NCBI RefSeq assembly: GCF_003997495.1
Contig: NZ_RZRU01000026.1
Coordinates: forward strand, 1 to 64,000
From: Mesorhizobium sp. M7A.F.Ca.US.008.03.1.1
GTDB taxonomy: Bacteria > Pseudomonadota > Alphaproteobacteria > Rhizobiales > Rhizobiaceae
Reading direction: 5' to 3'
Length of the DNA stretch: 64,000 bases
Position numbers and translations under genes: made by a program. Positions 34,751 to 43,644 of this stretch are shown here, piece after piece. Under the pieces are notes generated by a model. The model ran no database searches, was not told the DNA's origin, and was given only the letters and a program-made list of their open reading frames with translations. Numbering within the stretch: the first letter of the stretch is position 1; every line of letters starts with the position of its first letter.

Positions 34751-34858
34751 TATCGATAGTCGCGAACACGACGCCGATCGGGGTTGGACTGCTACATCGA
34801 CGGGGCTGCCATCTGGTCGCGCACTTTTGCCCTGATATATCCGGCGGCAATCCGTCAC

Positions 34859-35785
34859 ATGAGTGAAGCCGTGAAGACATCCAGCCTGACTGGCGCCGTT
34901 TCCCCGATGATCCCGGTGCTCGTATGCGCCCTTGCGATCTTCCTGCTGTCGGGGATGGATGCAGCGATGAAGATCCTGGTCATCGCGGTCGGCGTCTACA
35001 ACACCTTGCTGTGGCGCAGCATGGTCGCGACCGTGGTCGCGGGCGCGGCCTGGTTGGCGGGACCGCGCTTAAAGCCAACCATTCCGGTGCTGAGGCTGCA
35101 TGCGCTGCGTGCCGCGATTGTCGGCGTCGTCCTGATATCGTTCTTCTGGGGCTTGGCCAGGCTGCCGCTCGCGGAGGCGATCGGGCTCAGCTTCGTGGCG
35201 CCCTTGTTTGCCCTGTTTCTCGCCGCGCTGCTGCTGGGCGAGCGGATCCGGCGCCAGGCTGTCTGGGCATCGTTGGCCGGCATCACCGGCGTCGCCATCA
35301 TCATGGCCGGCCAGTTCGGGCAGGCAGACTATTCGCAAGACGCCATACTCGGCACGGCAGCGGTGCTCGTATCGACGGTGTTCTACGGCTACAATCTGAT
35401 CCTCGCCAGGCAACAGGCGCAGTTGGCCAAGCCGATCGAGATCATGCTGTTCCAGAACCTTTGCGTTGCCATCCTCCTCGGCCTCGCGGCACCCTGGCTC
35501 GCCGTCGCCCTGCCGAGCAATCTTTGGCTTCCTTTGGCCGGGGTGACGGTGCTGTCGCTTGCCGGGCAATTCCTGATGAGCTGGTCCTACGCCCGCGCCG
35601 AAGCGCAATATCTGATCCCGACGGAATACTCGGCCTTCATCTGGGCGGTAGCACTTGGCTGGTTCTTCTTCGGCGAGGAGGCGACCTGGACCACCTTGAC
35701 GGGAGCGTGCCTGATCGTTGCCGGCTGCTTGATCGCCGCGCGGGCCAATCCCAAGCTTGCCGAGCCCATCGAAGTGGCGGTTTGA
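34859..35785 (+). CDS. EamA-family (DMT) membrane transporter
   Basis: The 308-residue protein has ten predicted spans in two EamA halves. The first starts I-P-V-L-V-C-A-L-A-I-F-L-L-S-G-M-D-A and includes L-S-F-V-A-P-L-F-A-L-F-L-A-A-L-L-L-G-E-R; the second ends W-F-F-F-G-E-E-A-T-W-T-T-L-T-G-A-C-L-I-V-A-G. The G-E-R and G-E-E turns are the standard repeat ends. The substrate is unknown; relatives export amino acids, nucleosides or metabolites. I start at M-S-E-A-V-K-T-S at 34859. It follows the quinone oxidoreductase by 108 bases and may or may not be co-transcribed. Confidence 0.87.
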   Translation: MSEAVKTSSLTGAVSPMIPVLVCALAIFLLSGMDAAMKILVIAVGVYNTLLWRSMVATVVAGAAWLAGPRLKPTIPVLRLHALRAAIVGVVLISFFWGLARLPLAEAIGLSFVAPLFALFLAALLLGERIRRQAVWASLAGITGVAIIMAGQFGQADYSQDAILGTAAVLVSTVFYGYNLILARQQAQLAKPIEIMLFQNLCVAILLGLAAPWLAVALPSNLWLPLAGVTVLSLAGQFLMSWSYARAEAQYLIPTEYSAFIWAVALGWFFFGEEATWTTLTGACLIVAGCLIAARANPKLAEPIEVAV

Positions 35786-35795
35786 GCGCCGATAG

Positions 35796-36704
35796 TCAGC
35801 GCCCTGCAGGATCGCGAAATACCCCAGCCTCCACCTCGTGCATGAAATGAGCGATGAGGGCCGCGCATTGGCGATGATGCGTTTCGAGAAGCATGTGTCC
35901 GCTCTCAAAGACATGGATTTCGATGGCGTCGAGGTCGCGGCTGTAGGCCATGATCTCATCCAGCGCGAAGAAGGCGTCGTGCCGCCCCCACAGCACAAGG
36001 CATGCTGGCTGTTGGTCGCGGAGATAGGCCTGGATGACCGGGAAGCGCGCGATGTGCGAGCCATAATCGGTGAAGATTTCGAACTGAATGTCGGTGTTGC
36101 CGGGCCTGGCCAGGCGCTCCGTATCGAGATACCAACCCTCGGGTGGAAACAACACCTTCAGACGCTCGGGGAGACCGCCGATATATTGGTTTCGGGTCCC
36201 CTCGAAATTCATCCAGTCCGGCAGTTTGGCGCGGTTTTCTTCAGTCGGTTCGGCGAAGAACGCCTTCGGCGCGTCCCATTCCGGTCCCAGCCCTTCGTCA
36301 TGGGCATTGCTGTCCTGCGCGATCAGGCCGAGGATTCGATCCGGCCGCCGTGTGGCGAGATGATAGCCGACGGGCGTGCCGAAGTCAGTGATGTAGAGGA
36401 AGAATCGCTGGAGGCCGAGGGCCTCGATGAAGGCTTCGATCGTGTTGGCCAGGTTCTCGAACGTGTAGTCATAGGCATCGATGGAAGGGGCGGACGAAAA
36501 GCCGAAACCGGGCAGATCCGGCGCCACCACATAGGCTGTCTCCGCCAGCGGTTCGATGACATTGCGATAGACGTGCGACGAAGTCGGATATCCGTGCAGC
36601 AGCAGGATTGCCGGTCTGCCGGGATCGCCGGCATGACGGTAGAAGATGTCGAGGCCGTCGACATCTATGGTTTCGTGGCGGGTCTTGTAACGATTGCTTC
36701 GCAT
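35796..36704 (-). CDS. Alpha/beta hydrolase (epoxide hydrolase / dehalogenase type)
   Basis: The 302-residue protein has the alpha/beta-hydrolase core with oxyanion strand L-L-L-H-G-Y-P-T-S near residue 33 and nucleophile elbow Y-I-T-D-F-G-T-P-V-G near 105, where the nucleophile is Asp, as in epoxide hydrolases and haloalkane dehalogenases. The late acid/His pair is in G-R-H-D-A-F-F and E-S-G-H-M-L-L-E. It therefore probably forms an ester intermediate on Asp. It starts at 36704 with GGGAGAGAG upstream. A divergent CGNR regulator and a 19-base palindrome lie upstream, so it is likely inducible by its substrate. Confidence 0.87.
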   Translation of the reverse strand: MRSNRYKTRHETIDVDGLDIFYRHAGDPGRPAILLLHGYPTSSHVYRNVIEPLAETAYVVAPDLPGFGFSSAPSIDAYDYTFENLANTIEAFIEALGLQRFFLYITDFGTPVGYHLATRRPDRILGLIAQDSNAHDEGLGPEWDAPKAFFAEPTEENRAKLPDWMNFEGTRNQYIGGLPERLKVLFPPEGWYLDTERLARPGNTDIQFEIFTDYGSHIARFPVIQAYLRDQQPACLVLWGRHDAFFALDEIMAYSRDLDAIEIHVFESGHMLLETHHRQCAALIAHFMHEVEAGVFRDPAGR

Positions 36705-36775
36705 CCGCTCTCTCCCAGGGGTTCCGCGCCTATCTGGCGGTGCTATGGCTTTGACACCACATATCTGCATGATCA

Positions 36776-36794
36776 CGGTTACATCATGTAACCG
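36776..36794. promoter_or_regulatory. Palindromic operator CGGTTACAT-C-ATGTAACCG
   Basis: This 19-base sequence is a perfect nine-base inverted repeat around one central C. It lies in the 118 bases between the alpha/beta hydrolase and the divergent CGNR gene. A TATAAT hexamer (36795-36800) adjoins it, so a bound repressor would block the CGNR promoter as well. Confidence 0.75.
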
Positions 36795-36822
36795 TATAAT
36801 CCGGCTAATGAGGTTATGTTCC

Positions 36823-37419
36823 ATGGGCGATGCATACACCGAATGGGTGCCGGATCACTTCATAGGCGGACATCCCGCCTTGGACCTGTCGAACGCCGTG
36901 TTCGACCGGCGGGCGCCGGCAGCTGACAATGAACTGTTCAAGTCCGTCTGGGATGTTGCGAACTGGTTCAGCGCCTCAGGGCTTGCCGACGATCGCCAGG
37001 CGCAGGCCGTCGCCGAGATAGCGGATGGGCGGTTCGTGGAATGGGTCCGCGAAATGCGGGAGGCGTCATTTCAGGTTTTCGAGCCAATCGCCGCGGGCAA
37101 ACCGTCTGCGGTCGAACCGCTCGGCGTGTTGTTCTCGCGCACGGCAAGCTCGCTTGCCGCCGGCTCTATCGAGCTGGATCGCACCAGGCCGGAGCTTGCC
37201 CTCGCCCGGTGGCGTGACCCGGAGGCCGTCACCGCGTTGCTGGCCATGCTGTCCATCGAAGCGTTCTTCACCCTGCCGCGCGACAGGCTGCATTCCTGCC
37301 CTCGCTGTGGCTGGCTTTTCCTCGATACGTCGCGAGGCGGGAAGCGGCGCTGGTGCAGCATGCGCACCTGCGGCAACCGCGAGAAGGTCTCGCGCCACCG
37401 ACATCATACCGACGTCTAG
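36823..37419 (+). CDS. CGNR zinc-finger, stress-response-type regulator
   Basis: The C-terminal 45 residues carry the CGNR zinc finger: H-S-C-P-R-C-G-W-L-F-L-D, then R-R-W-C-S-M-R-T-C-G-N-R-E-K. The N-terminal part has the ABATE-like helical domain (F-I-G-G-H-P-A-L-D-L-S-N-A, with V-R-E-M-R-E and A-L-A-R-W-R). Such proteins are presumed ligand-sensing transcription regulators. I take the ATG at 36823 (M-G-D-A-Y-T-E-W); an ATG at 36808 is also in frame. It is divergent from the hydrolase and probably binds the palindrome between them. Confidence 0.87.
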   Translation: MGDAYTEWVPDHFIGGHPALDLSNAVFDRRAPAADNELFKSVWDVANWFSASGLADDRQAQAVAEIADGRFVEWVREMREASFQVFEPIAAGKPSAVEPLGVLFSRTASSLAAGSIELDRTRPELALARWRDPEAVTALLAMLSIEAFFTLPRDRLHSCPRCGWLFLDTSRGGKRRWCSMRTCGNREKVSRHRHHTDV

Positions 37420-37456
37420 ACCTGGGTTAGCTGTGGGTAGGCCGGATGCCGGCGCG

Positions 37457-38965
37457 TCACTCGGGAAGACCGGCCTTGCGAAAGCCAACAACGAAATGCT
37501 CAAGCACAGCTGCGTCACGGAATGGCTCGGTCGTCGCCCAGTGATGGGTTGTGAAATGCGGGTTGCCGACGAGGAACAGTTCAGCCTCCGCGCGCGCCTC
37601 GTCGAGCCGGCCGAGTTGGGCCAGGCTTGCCGCCAGGAAACGGCGTGAACTTGTGCGATAGGTCTCGTCACGGCGCAACGTCTGGATAGCGGCTTGGTAG
37701 TCGCGCGCCGCATATTGCGCCTGGCCGAGCGTCAGATAGTACCAACTCGCCGGAAACGGGTTCAGCCGGAACGCCTTGCTGATGTGCTCGAGGCCTTCTT
37801 CGACCCATCCGGCCAGGACCGCGATGTCGGACAATGCCGCCCAAGTGTCGGCCTCGTTCGGGTCGAGCTCGATCGCCTTGGCGAATTCCGCATCCGCTTC
37901 AATGAAGCTGCGCTCATAGGCAAGCAGATAAGCCAGGATCCAGCGACAGCCGGCATCGTTGGGATCGATCGCCACGGCCTTGCGCGCCAGCTCCAAGGCA
38001 ACGCTGCGGGCAGCCTCGGTTGGTCCGCCCCAATGCACCTGTCCCATCCAGTGGTTCATGGCGAGCCAGCGATAGGGCTCGGCATAATCAGGATCGAGCG
38101 ACACCGCGCGCGTCAGCATCAGATGCGCTTCCTGCGCCATCTGCGGCGAGTCGTCGATCAGCTTGCGCGCCCGCACGCAGAGGTCATAGGCCTCCAGATT
38201 TCGCGGCCGATTGCGCGGTGGCGGCGCGCGCAGCCGGCCAAGCAGCGCTTCCACGATCTTGGCCGTCACCTCGTCCTGAACGGCAAAGATATCTTCCAGG
38301 CCGCGATCGAAGCGTTCCGCCCACAGATGATCGCCACTCACCGCGTCGACCAGCTGTGCGTTGATGCGCACGCGTCCCGCAGCGCGTCTTGCACTGCCTT
38401 CCAGGAGGTAGCGCACGCCAAGATCCCCGGCGATCTCGCGCACGTCCATCGCTTTTCCCTTGTAGGCAAAGGTCGAGTTGCGGGCGATGACGAACAGGCC
38501 GGATATCCTGGACAGGTCGGTGATCAGGTCTTCCGTCAACCCATCCACGAAGGAATCCTGCTCGGGATCGTTGCTGAAATTGATGAAGGGCAGCACGGCT
38601 ATCGATGGTTTGTCGGGCAGCGGCAAGGGTTTTCGCTTGGCCTGGCCGAGCTGTTCGACGGCCCCCGTGAAACGGTAGCCGACGCGCGGAACGGTGGATA
38701 TCCATTCGCCGTTATCGCCGACAGGACCAAGCAGCTTGCGCAACTGCGCGATCTGGACGGTGAGATTGCCTTCCTCGACGGCCGTGCCCGGCCACGCCGC
38801 GTCCATCAGCTCGGCCTTTCCGAGGATTTCGCCGGGCCGTCCAACGAATGCAGCAAGCAAACTTAGCCCACGGTAGCCAACGGCAACGGGGACATCGTTC
38901 CGAAGCAGCGTTCCCGCACCCGGATCAAGCACGAACGGACCAAAGGCAAAACGCGATCCCTGCAT
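37457..38965 (-). CDS. Winged-helix / adenylate-cyclase-type TPR regulator
   Basis: The 502-residue protein starts with an OmpR/PhoB-type winged helix (F-G-P-F-V-L-D-P-G-A-G-T-L near residue 8, N-L-T-V-Q-I-A-Q-L-R-K-L-L, then V-P-R-V-G-Y-R-F near 93). A FlgO/TolB-like segment follows (S-I-A-V-L-P-F-I-N-F-S-N-D near 120, Y-L-L-E-G-S-A-R-R). Then come TPRs from about 240 to the end. It lacks a receiver domain and a cyclase domain, so it belongs to the CadC-like group that rhizobia often encode, with unknown signal. The stop is 37 bases from the convergent CGNR gene. Its own start region lies upstream of the DUF1127 gene. Confidence 0.85.
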   Translation of the reverse strand: MQGSRFAFGPFVLDPGAGTLLRNDVPVAVGYRGLSLLAAFVGRPGEILGKAELMDAAWPGTAVEEGNLTVQIAQLRKLLGPVGDNGEWISTVPRVGYRFTGAVEQLGQAKRKPLPLPDKPSIAVLPFINFSNDPEQDSFVDGLTEDLITDLSRISGLFVIARNSTFAYKGKAMDVREIAGDLGVRYLLEGSARRAAGRVRINAQLVDAVSGDHLWAERFDRGLEDIFAVQDEVTAKIVEALLGRLRAPPPRNRPRNLEAYDLCVRARKLIDDSPQMAQEAHLMLTRAVSLDPDYAEPYRWLAMNHWMGQVHWGGPTEAARSVALELARKAVAIDPNDAGCRWILAYLLAYERSFIEADAEFAKAIELDPNEADTWAALSDIAVLAGWVEEGLEHISKAFRLNPFPASWYYLTLGQAQYAARDYQAAIQTLRRDETYRTSSRRFLAASLAQLGRLDEARAEAELFLVGNPHFTTHHWATTEPFRDAAVLEHFVVGFRKAGLPE

Positions 38966-39093
38966 AGGCGCATCTATAGCTCGTTTGGAAGTTTTGAGAA
39001 CTATTTGGGAGGGCTTAATTACGGCGCCGTCCGTATCCTGCAGAATTCAACCTCATAGAGAGCCCTAGGCCCTCAAACCATATGGAGGTTGCC

Positions 39094-39336
39094 ATGACCA
39101 ATGCCCTCATTTGTACAGCGCGGCCGGGAACGCCCGTGCGGCCGGCATCACGCCGGCTCCTGAAAACCCTGCGAAGCATCATCGCGAGCTGGCACGATCG
39201 AACCTGGCGCGAGCGGATACGCTTTCGCTGGCAACTCAGGCAAATGTCGAAGGACAATCCGCATCTGATCGACGATATCGGCCTGACGATAGAGCAGGTC
39301 GAAGGAGAGATCGCCAAGTCCTTCTGGGAACGATAG
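39094..39336 (+). CDS. DUF1127 protein, 80 aa
   Basis: GGAGG lies directly before the ATG at 39094 (M-T-N-A-L-I-C-T-A-R-P-G). The middle has the family's arginine-rich helix, R-T-W-R-E-R-I-R-F-R-W-Q-L-R-Q-M, and the C-terminal D-N-P-H-L-I-D-D-I-G-L-T is the DUF1127 ending. Members are small basic proteins that bind RNA or proteins and have been linked to phosphate and stress responses in other alphaproteobacteria; its role here is unknown. It is longer than the copy at 5749 because of an N-terminal extension. Confidence 0.82.
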   Translation: MTNALICTARPGTPVRPASRRLLKTLRSIIASWHDRTWRERIRFRWQLRQMSKDNPHLIDDIGLTIEQVEGEIAKSFWER

Positions 39337-39363
39337 AGCGAATTCTGCACATCGCGATGACCG

Positions 39364-40674
39364 TCAGCGCACCGCCTCGCGGTGAGCGCCGGGCAGACGG
39401 GTGGCGATCAGCTTGTCGATGCGGCGGCCGTCGAGATCGACCACCTCGAAGCGCCAGCCCTGCGCGTCGACGCATTCGCCAGTCGCCGGCAGATGATGCA
39501 TGTGCGACAGCACATAACCGGCGACGGTTTCGTAATCGCGGTTCTCCGGCAGGTCGATGCCGAGAATGTCGGCCATCTCGTCGGCCTGCATGTAGCCGGC
39601 GAGCAGCCACGAACCGTCCTCGCGCTTGACCGCATTTTCCTCATCGCCGGCGTCGGTGTCCGCGCGGAACACGCCGGTGATGGCTTCCAGAATGTCGGCC
39701 GGGGTGACGATGCCTTCGAAATGGCCGTATTCGTCATGCACCAGCGCCATCGGCACGTCGGATTCCTTTAGTTTCTGCAGCACATCCAGCGCGTCGGCCT
39801 GGTCGTAGACGATAGGGGCTGCGCGCACATGCCTGCGCGGGTCGAGCACGCGGCCGGCAAGCAGTGCGGCCAGCACGTCACGCGTCTGGACGACGCCGAC
39901 CATGACGTCGACGCCGCCGTCGCCTGCCGGCAGGCGTGAATGCTGCGTTTCCATGAGCAGCTTGCGGATGGCCGCCTCGTCGGATTGCAGATTGATCCAG
40001 TCGACCTCGGTGCGCGGCGTCATCACCGCGCGCACGGCGCGGTCGCCAAGCCGCATGACGCCGGCGATCATGCGCCGCTCGTCGGATTCGATGGTGCCGT
40101 GATGCTCGGCCTCGGCGACCAGCATCTTGATTTCTTCGTCGGTGACCTTCTCCTCGCTTTCGCCGCGCTGGCCGAGCAGCCACAGGATGGTGCGGCCGGA
40201 GAAGTCGAGCAGGAAGACCAGCGGCGCCGATACAGTGGCGAGGATGGTCATTGCCGGAGCGACCCTGGCGGCGACCCGCTCGGGGTCACGCAACGCGATC
40301 TGCTTGGGCACCAGCTCGCCGACGATCAGCGAGAAATAGGTGATGATGGCGACGACGATGCCGACGCCGAGCGGATCGGCAACGGTCTCACGCATGCCGG
40401 TGGAGGCGAGGAACTGCGCCAGCCGCTCGCCGAGCGTGGCGCCGGAAAAGGCGCCGGAGAGGACGCCGACCAGGGTGATGCCGATCTGCACCGAGGAGAG
40501 GAACTTGCCGGGATTCGAACCAAGCTCAAGCGCGCGGCCGGCGCCATTGATGCCGCGGTCGATCATCGCTTTCAGCCGGGCCGGTCGCGACGAGACGATG
40601 GCAAGTTCGGACATCGACAGAAGGCCGTTCACGCAGATGAGGACGACCACGATAGCGATTTCGACGTATAACAT
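39364..40674 (-). CDS. CNNM/CorC-type membrane protein with CBS domains
   Basis: The 436-residue protein has an N-terminal DUF21 membrane domain with four spans (V-E-I-A-I-V-V-V-L-I-C-V-N-G at the start, and S-L-I-V-G-E-L-V-P-K-Q near 115), a pair of CBS domains (V-M-T-P-R-T-E-V near 218, V-T-P-A-D-I-L-E-A near 325) and a C-terminal CorC/HlyC domain (Y-E-T-V-A-G-Y-V near 388). These proteins help magnesium or cobalt homeostasis; the label hemolysin is historical. It is probably an independent transcript; the LysR gene upstream on the same strand ends 75 bases before its start. Confidence 0.88.
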   Translation of the reverse strand: MLYVEIAIVVVLICVNGLLSMSELAIVSSRPARLKAMIDRGINGAGRALELGSNPGKFLSSVQIGITLVGVLSGAFSGATLGERLAQFLASTGMRETVADPLGVGIVVAIITYFSLIVGELVPKQIALRDPERVAARVAPAMTILATVSAPLVFLLDFSGRTILWLLGQRGESEEKVTDEEIKMLVAEAEHHGTIESDERRMIAGVMRLGDRAVRAVMTPRTEVDWINLQSDEAAIRKLLMETQHSRLPAGDGGVDVMVGVVQTRDVLAALLAGRVLDPRRHVRAAPIVYDQADALDVLQKLKESDVPMALVHDEYGHFEGIVTPADILEAITGVFRADTDAGDEENAVKREDGSWLLAGYMQADEMADILGIDLPENRDYETVAGYVLSHMHHLPATGECVDAQGWRFEVVDLDGRRIDKLIATRLPGAHREAVR

Positions 40675-40749
40675 GAGCGGTCAATAGCATTGCGGCGCCG
40701 TCTTCGAAAATAGTCCGGCGTGATTTTTGAGAAATGACCGGTATTTCGG

Positions 40750-41664
40750 TCACGCGGCATCCCAGGGCGGCGCCGAAAAATGTTCGACGAGAGCGTCGAC
40801 GACAACCCGCACCTTTGGCGTGAGCGCGCGCGTCACCGGCCAGACGGCATGCACGACGATGTTCTCGACCAGGCAGTCCGACAGCACCATTTCGAGATCG
40901 CCGCTTTTGAGGCTGTCGGCGGCCAGCCATGTCGGCAGGAAGGCGATGCCGCAGCCGGCGAGCGCTGCATCCAGCATCGGTTCGCCATGGCCGAGAACGA
41001 GCCGCGCCTTGGGCACGAAGGTTGCGAGATGGCCGTCGGAATGCCTGATCACCCAGGGACGGACGATGCCCTCGCGACCGTAGCCAATGACGCTGTGACC
41101 CGCGAGATCCTCGACCGATGGCGGCCGGCCATGCCTGTCGAGATAGTCGGGAGCCGCGCATATGGCCGAGCGCTGGGCATAGAGGCGCCTGGCCGCAAGC
41201 GACAGGCTGTCGTCGAGTTCGCCCATGCGGATCGCCAGGTCGATGCCCTCCTCGATCAGGTCGACGCGGCGGTCATTGAAGGAGACTTCCACCGTCAGGT
41301 CCGGAAATTTCCTCGAAATCTCGAACAGCACGGGGGCGACGCAGCGTCGGCCGAAGGCCAGCGGCACGTCGATCCGAAGCCGGCCAGACGGGACCTGCCG
41401 GCGCGAGGCGAGCAGCGACTGTGCGGCTTCGATCTCGGCCAGGGCCCGGATGCAGGCTTCATAGTAGCTGACGCCTTCGCTGGTCGGGCTGAGACTGCGG
41501 GTGGTGCGGTTCAGCAAGCGAACGCCGAGCCTCTGCTCCAGTTGCGCGATCGATTTGCCGATCGCCGACTTCGTCACATGCAGCCGCTCGCCGGCGCTGG
41601 TGAAGCTGCCGGCCTCCACCGCCTGAACAAACGCGACGATGCCTTGCAGGTCGGCCGTTTCCAT
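40750..41664 (-). CDS. LysR-type transcriptional regulator
   Basis: The 304-residue protein has the LysR helix-turn-helix at residues 5-60 (I-V-A-F-V-Q-A-V-E-A-G-S-F-T-S-A, T-K-S-A-I-G-K-S-I-A-Q-L-E) and an effector-binding domain with R-L-R-I-D-V-P-L-A-F-G and a late G-C-G-I-A-F-L-P. It is of the group that usually represses or activates a divergent oxidoreductase. Here the divergent neighbour is an alcohol-dehydrogenase-like gene 126 bases away, with an A/T-rich palindrome between. The ligand is unknown. Confidence 0.9.
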   Translation of the reverse strand: METADLQGIVAFVQAVEAGSFTSAGERLHVTKSAIGKSIAQLEQRLGVRLLNRTTRSLSPTSEGVSYYEACIRALAEIEAAQSLLASRRQVPSGRLRIDVPLAFGRRCVAPVLFEISRKFPDLTVEVSFNDRRVDLIEEGIDLAIRMGELDDSLSLAARRLYAQRSAICAAPDYLDRHGRPPSVEDLAGHSVIGYGREGIVRPWVIRHSDGHLATFVPKARLVLGHGEPMLDAALAGCGIAFLPTWLAADSLKSGDLEMVLSDCLVENIVVHAVWPVTRALTPKVRVVVDALVEHFSAPPWDAA

Positions 41665-41725
41665 GGTGATTTCCTATTGTCGACTTCTAGTCCGCAATCA
41701 GTCTCAAATTATACCGCACCGAAGC

Positions 41726-41740
41726 ACTATTTTCTATAGT
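41726..41740. promoter_or_regulatory. Likely LysR operator ACTAT-TTTCT-ATAGT
   Basis: A perfect five-base inverted repeat around TTTCT lies in the gap between the LysR gene and the divergent dehydrogenase. LysR proteins usually bind T-N11-A palindromes in this position. Confidence 0.55.
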
Positions 41741-41790
41741 TGAAAGGCATAAATGTCTCGCTTGGTATCACTCCCGGAGCGCGAGACGAC

Positions 41791-42813
41791 ATGAGCACCC
41801 AAATCAACAGATCCTGGCAGATGAGCGGTTTTGGCCTGTCGAGGCTAAGCCAGGTGGAAGGCAAGGTTCCCGAGCCAGGGCCGCACGATCTGCTGGTGCG
41901 GACCAAGGCCGTATCGCTCAATTACAAGGACAAGATGATCGTAGACGGCGTGCTGATCCCCGACCTTGCCTTTCCGTTCGTGCCGACATCCGATGCCGTG
42001 GGTGAAGTGGTGGCCGTCGGCAGTGCGGTCAGCCGCTTTCAGGTCGGGCAGCGCGTGCTCGGCCAGGTGATCGCCGATTGGCCGGATGGCGACGCGCCGC
42101 CGGTGCTTCATAAGCACACGCTGGGGTCGTCGCTGTCGGGCATGCTTTCCGATCATGTTATCTTCGGCGAGGACGCCGCGGTGCTGGCGCCGCAGTCGCT
42201 CGGCGATATCGAGGCCGCGACATTGCCGATCGCGGCGCTGACGGCCTGGTTCGCCATGGCCGAAGCGACCAGACCGGTGCCGGGCCAGACCATTCTGATC
42301 CAGGGCACCGGCGGCGTGTCGCTGTTTGCGCTGCAGTTCGCCACCGCGTTCGGGCTGCGCGCCGTCGTCGCCTCAAGCAGCGATGAAAAGCTTGAGCGGG
42401 CGAGAAAGCTTGGCGCCTGGCAAGGGATCAACTACCGCACGCAACCGGCCTGGGACGAGGCCGCGCGTGTGCTGACGAACGGGCTGGGCGTGAACCACGT
42501 TCTGGAAATGGTCGGCGGCGAGAATGCTCGGCGATCGCTGAACGCGCTGGCCGCCGACGGCCGGCTGTCGATCATCGGCGTGCTGGGCGCGATGGAGCTC
42601 ACCTTCCCTATCATGCCCTTCATGCGCAACCGCATCACCGTGCAGGGCTTGTCGGTCGGCCATCGCCGTGCCTTCGAGCGCATGAATCAGGCGATCGAGG
42701 CGTTGGCGATCAAGCCGGTCATCGACAAGGTCTTTGGCTTCGACGAGGTGCCGCAGGCCTTGCAGCATCTGGAGAAAGGACCGTTCGGCAAGATCGTGAT
42801 CACCACGACCTGA
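41791..42813 (+). CDS. Alcohol-dehydrogenase-like MDR oxidoreductase
   Basis: The 340-residue protein is a medium-chain dehydrogenase: L-N-Y-K-D-K-M-I-V near residue 45, V-P-T-S-D-A-V-G-E-V-V, the NAD(P) loop G-T-G-G-V-S-L-F-A near 170 and H-R-R-A-F-E-R-M near the end. The zinc-binding Cys of classic alcohol dehydrogenases is not evident (N-Y-K-D replaces C-x-S-D), so it is likely zinc-free and acts on quinones or enones. I start at 41791 with GGAGCG upstream. It is divergent from the LysR gene and is its probable target. Confidence 0.87.
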   Translation: MSTQINRSWQMSGFGLSRLSQVEGKVPEPGPHDLLVRTKAVSLNYKDKMIVDGVLIPDLAFPFVPTSDAVGEVVAVGSAVSRFQVGQRVLGQVIADWPDGDAPPVLHKHTLGSSLSGMLSDHVIFGEDAAVLAPQSLGDIEAATLPIAALTAWFAMAEATRPVPGQTILIQGTGGVSLFALQFATAFGLRAVVASSSDEKLERARKLGAWQGINYRTQPAWDEAARVLTNGLGVNHVLEMVGGENARRSLNALAADGRLSIIGVLGAMELTFPIMPFMRNRITVQGLSVGHRRAFERMNQAIEALAIKPVIDKVFGFDEVPQALQHLEKGPFGKIVITTT

Positions 42814-42826
42814 CTTCTGCGATGTG

Positions 42827-43534
42827 TCATGGCAGCTGCTTCAACACGCCGACAATTGCCTCGCCGTCCGTGAAATAGGGATCGCCGCCGCCATTGCGTC
42901 CGGTACTGGTGGCGCCGACGCCCGATATGTCGCTGGTCGAGATCAGCGTGCCGGCGGTGGCCAGGTCGCGCATCAGGAAGTCGCGCTCGGCGTCGATGTC
43001 GGGGCCGATATGGTGGGTGACGGCGCCGGTATCGTGGCTGAGGCCGACGCCGCGATCGAAGCTGGCCGAGCCCAGCCACAGCGGCCGGCCATCGTCGCCG
43101 CTTGCATCGGTCTGCCAGAAGCGGACATGATGCCGGCGGTCGGCGCTGAGGCCCTCCGGCTTTTCGAAGGCGAGATCCTGGGCGCGGCCATCGAACAGCA
43201 GCCTGCTGACCGGCGCATCGGGATAGGGGTGGTCGAACAGCACGCTTTCACCGATCTCGATCGCGGTCTTCAGGGTCACGGCGTCGGCGGTGTCCCAGCC
43301 GGCGACCGCGACGGCGTGGACCACCTCCTTCCGCGTACCGACAAGGCCGACATTGATCGGGTCGCCCGGAATGCCTTGCGGCGTGTGCGTCAGCATCTCG
43401 AAGCGCTGCGTGCGAAAACCGCGATCGTGAAACGTCCAGAATTCCGGTGCGGCGAAATAGGCGAGCGCCAGATAGGCGGCCAGCAAGGTCGCCACCCAGA
43501 TTGCAACGCGTCGCCGAAAACTTCGCTGGCTCAT
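42827..43534 (-). CDS. LssY C-terminal-like membrane-anchored protein
   Basis: The 235-residue protein has one N-terminal membrane span (A-I-W-V-A-T-L-L-A-A-Y-L-A-L-A) and a C-terminal domain of the LssY type: G-D-P-I-N-V-G-L-V-G near residue 56, S-R-L-L-F-D-G-R-A-Q-D-L near 110, R-R-H-H-V-R-F-W-Q and D-R-G-V-G-L-S-H-D-T-G. LssY-like domains are associated with membrane or secretion functions but have no proven activity. It is convergent with the alcohol dehydrogenase gene and divergent from chaC, so it is transcribed alone. Confidence 0.75.
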   Translation of the reverse strand: MSQRSFRRRVAIWVATLLAAYLALAYFAAPEFWTFHDRGFRTQRFEMLTHTPQGIPGDPINVGLVGTRKEVVHAVAVAGWDTADAVTLKTAIEIGESVLFDHPYPDAPVSRLLFDGRAQDLAFEKPEGLSADRRHHVRFWQTDASGDDGRPLWLGSASFDRGVGLSHDTGAVTHHIGPDIDAERDFLMRDLATAGTLISTSDISGVGATSTGRNGGGDPYFTDGEAIVGVLKQLP

Positions 43535-43644
43535 GAACGCCGCCCGATCCGTGCGATATCTGTTGCCTGACGGACCCTGGAAATCAATGGCCAGCAGCGC
43601 GCCGCCGATCTATGGTGGGCCATCGTTTCTTCGCGGGGGCTGCA

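Noticed and set aside
40500..40520. A tRNA-like GATTCGAACC sequence
   Set aside because: It lies inside the CorC-like coding region and no cloverleaf can be drawn around it.
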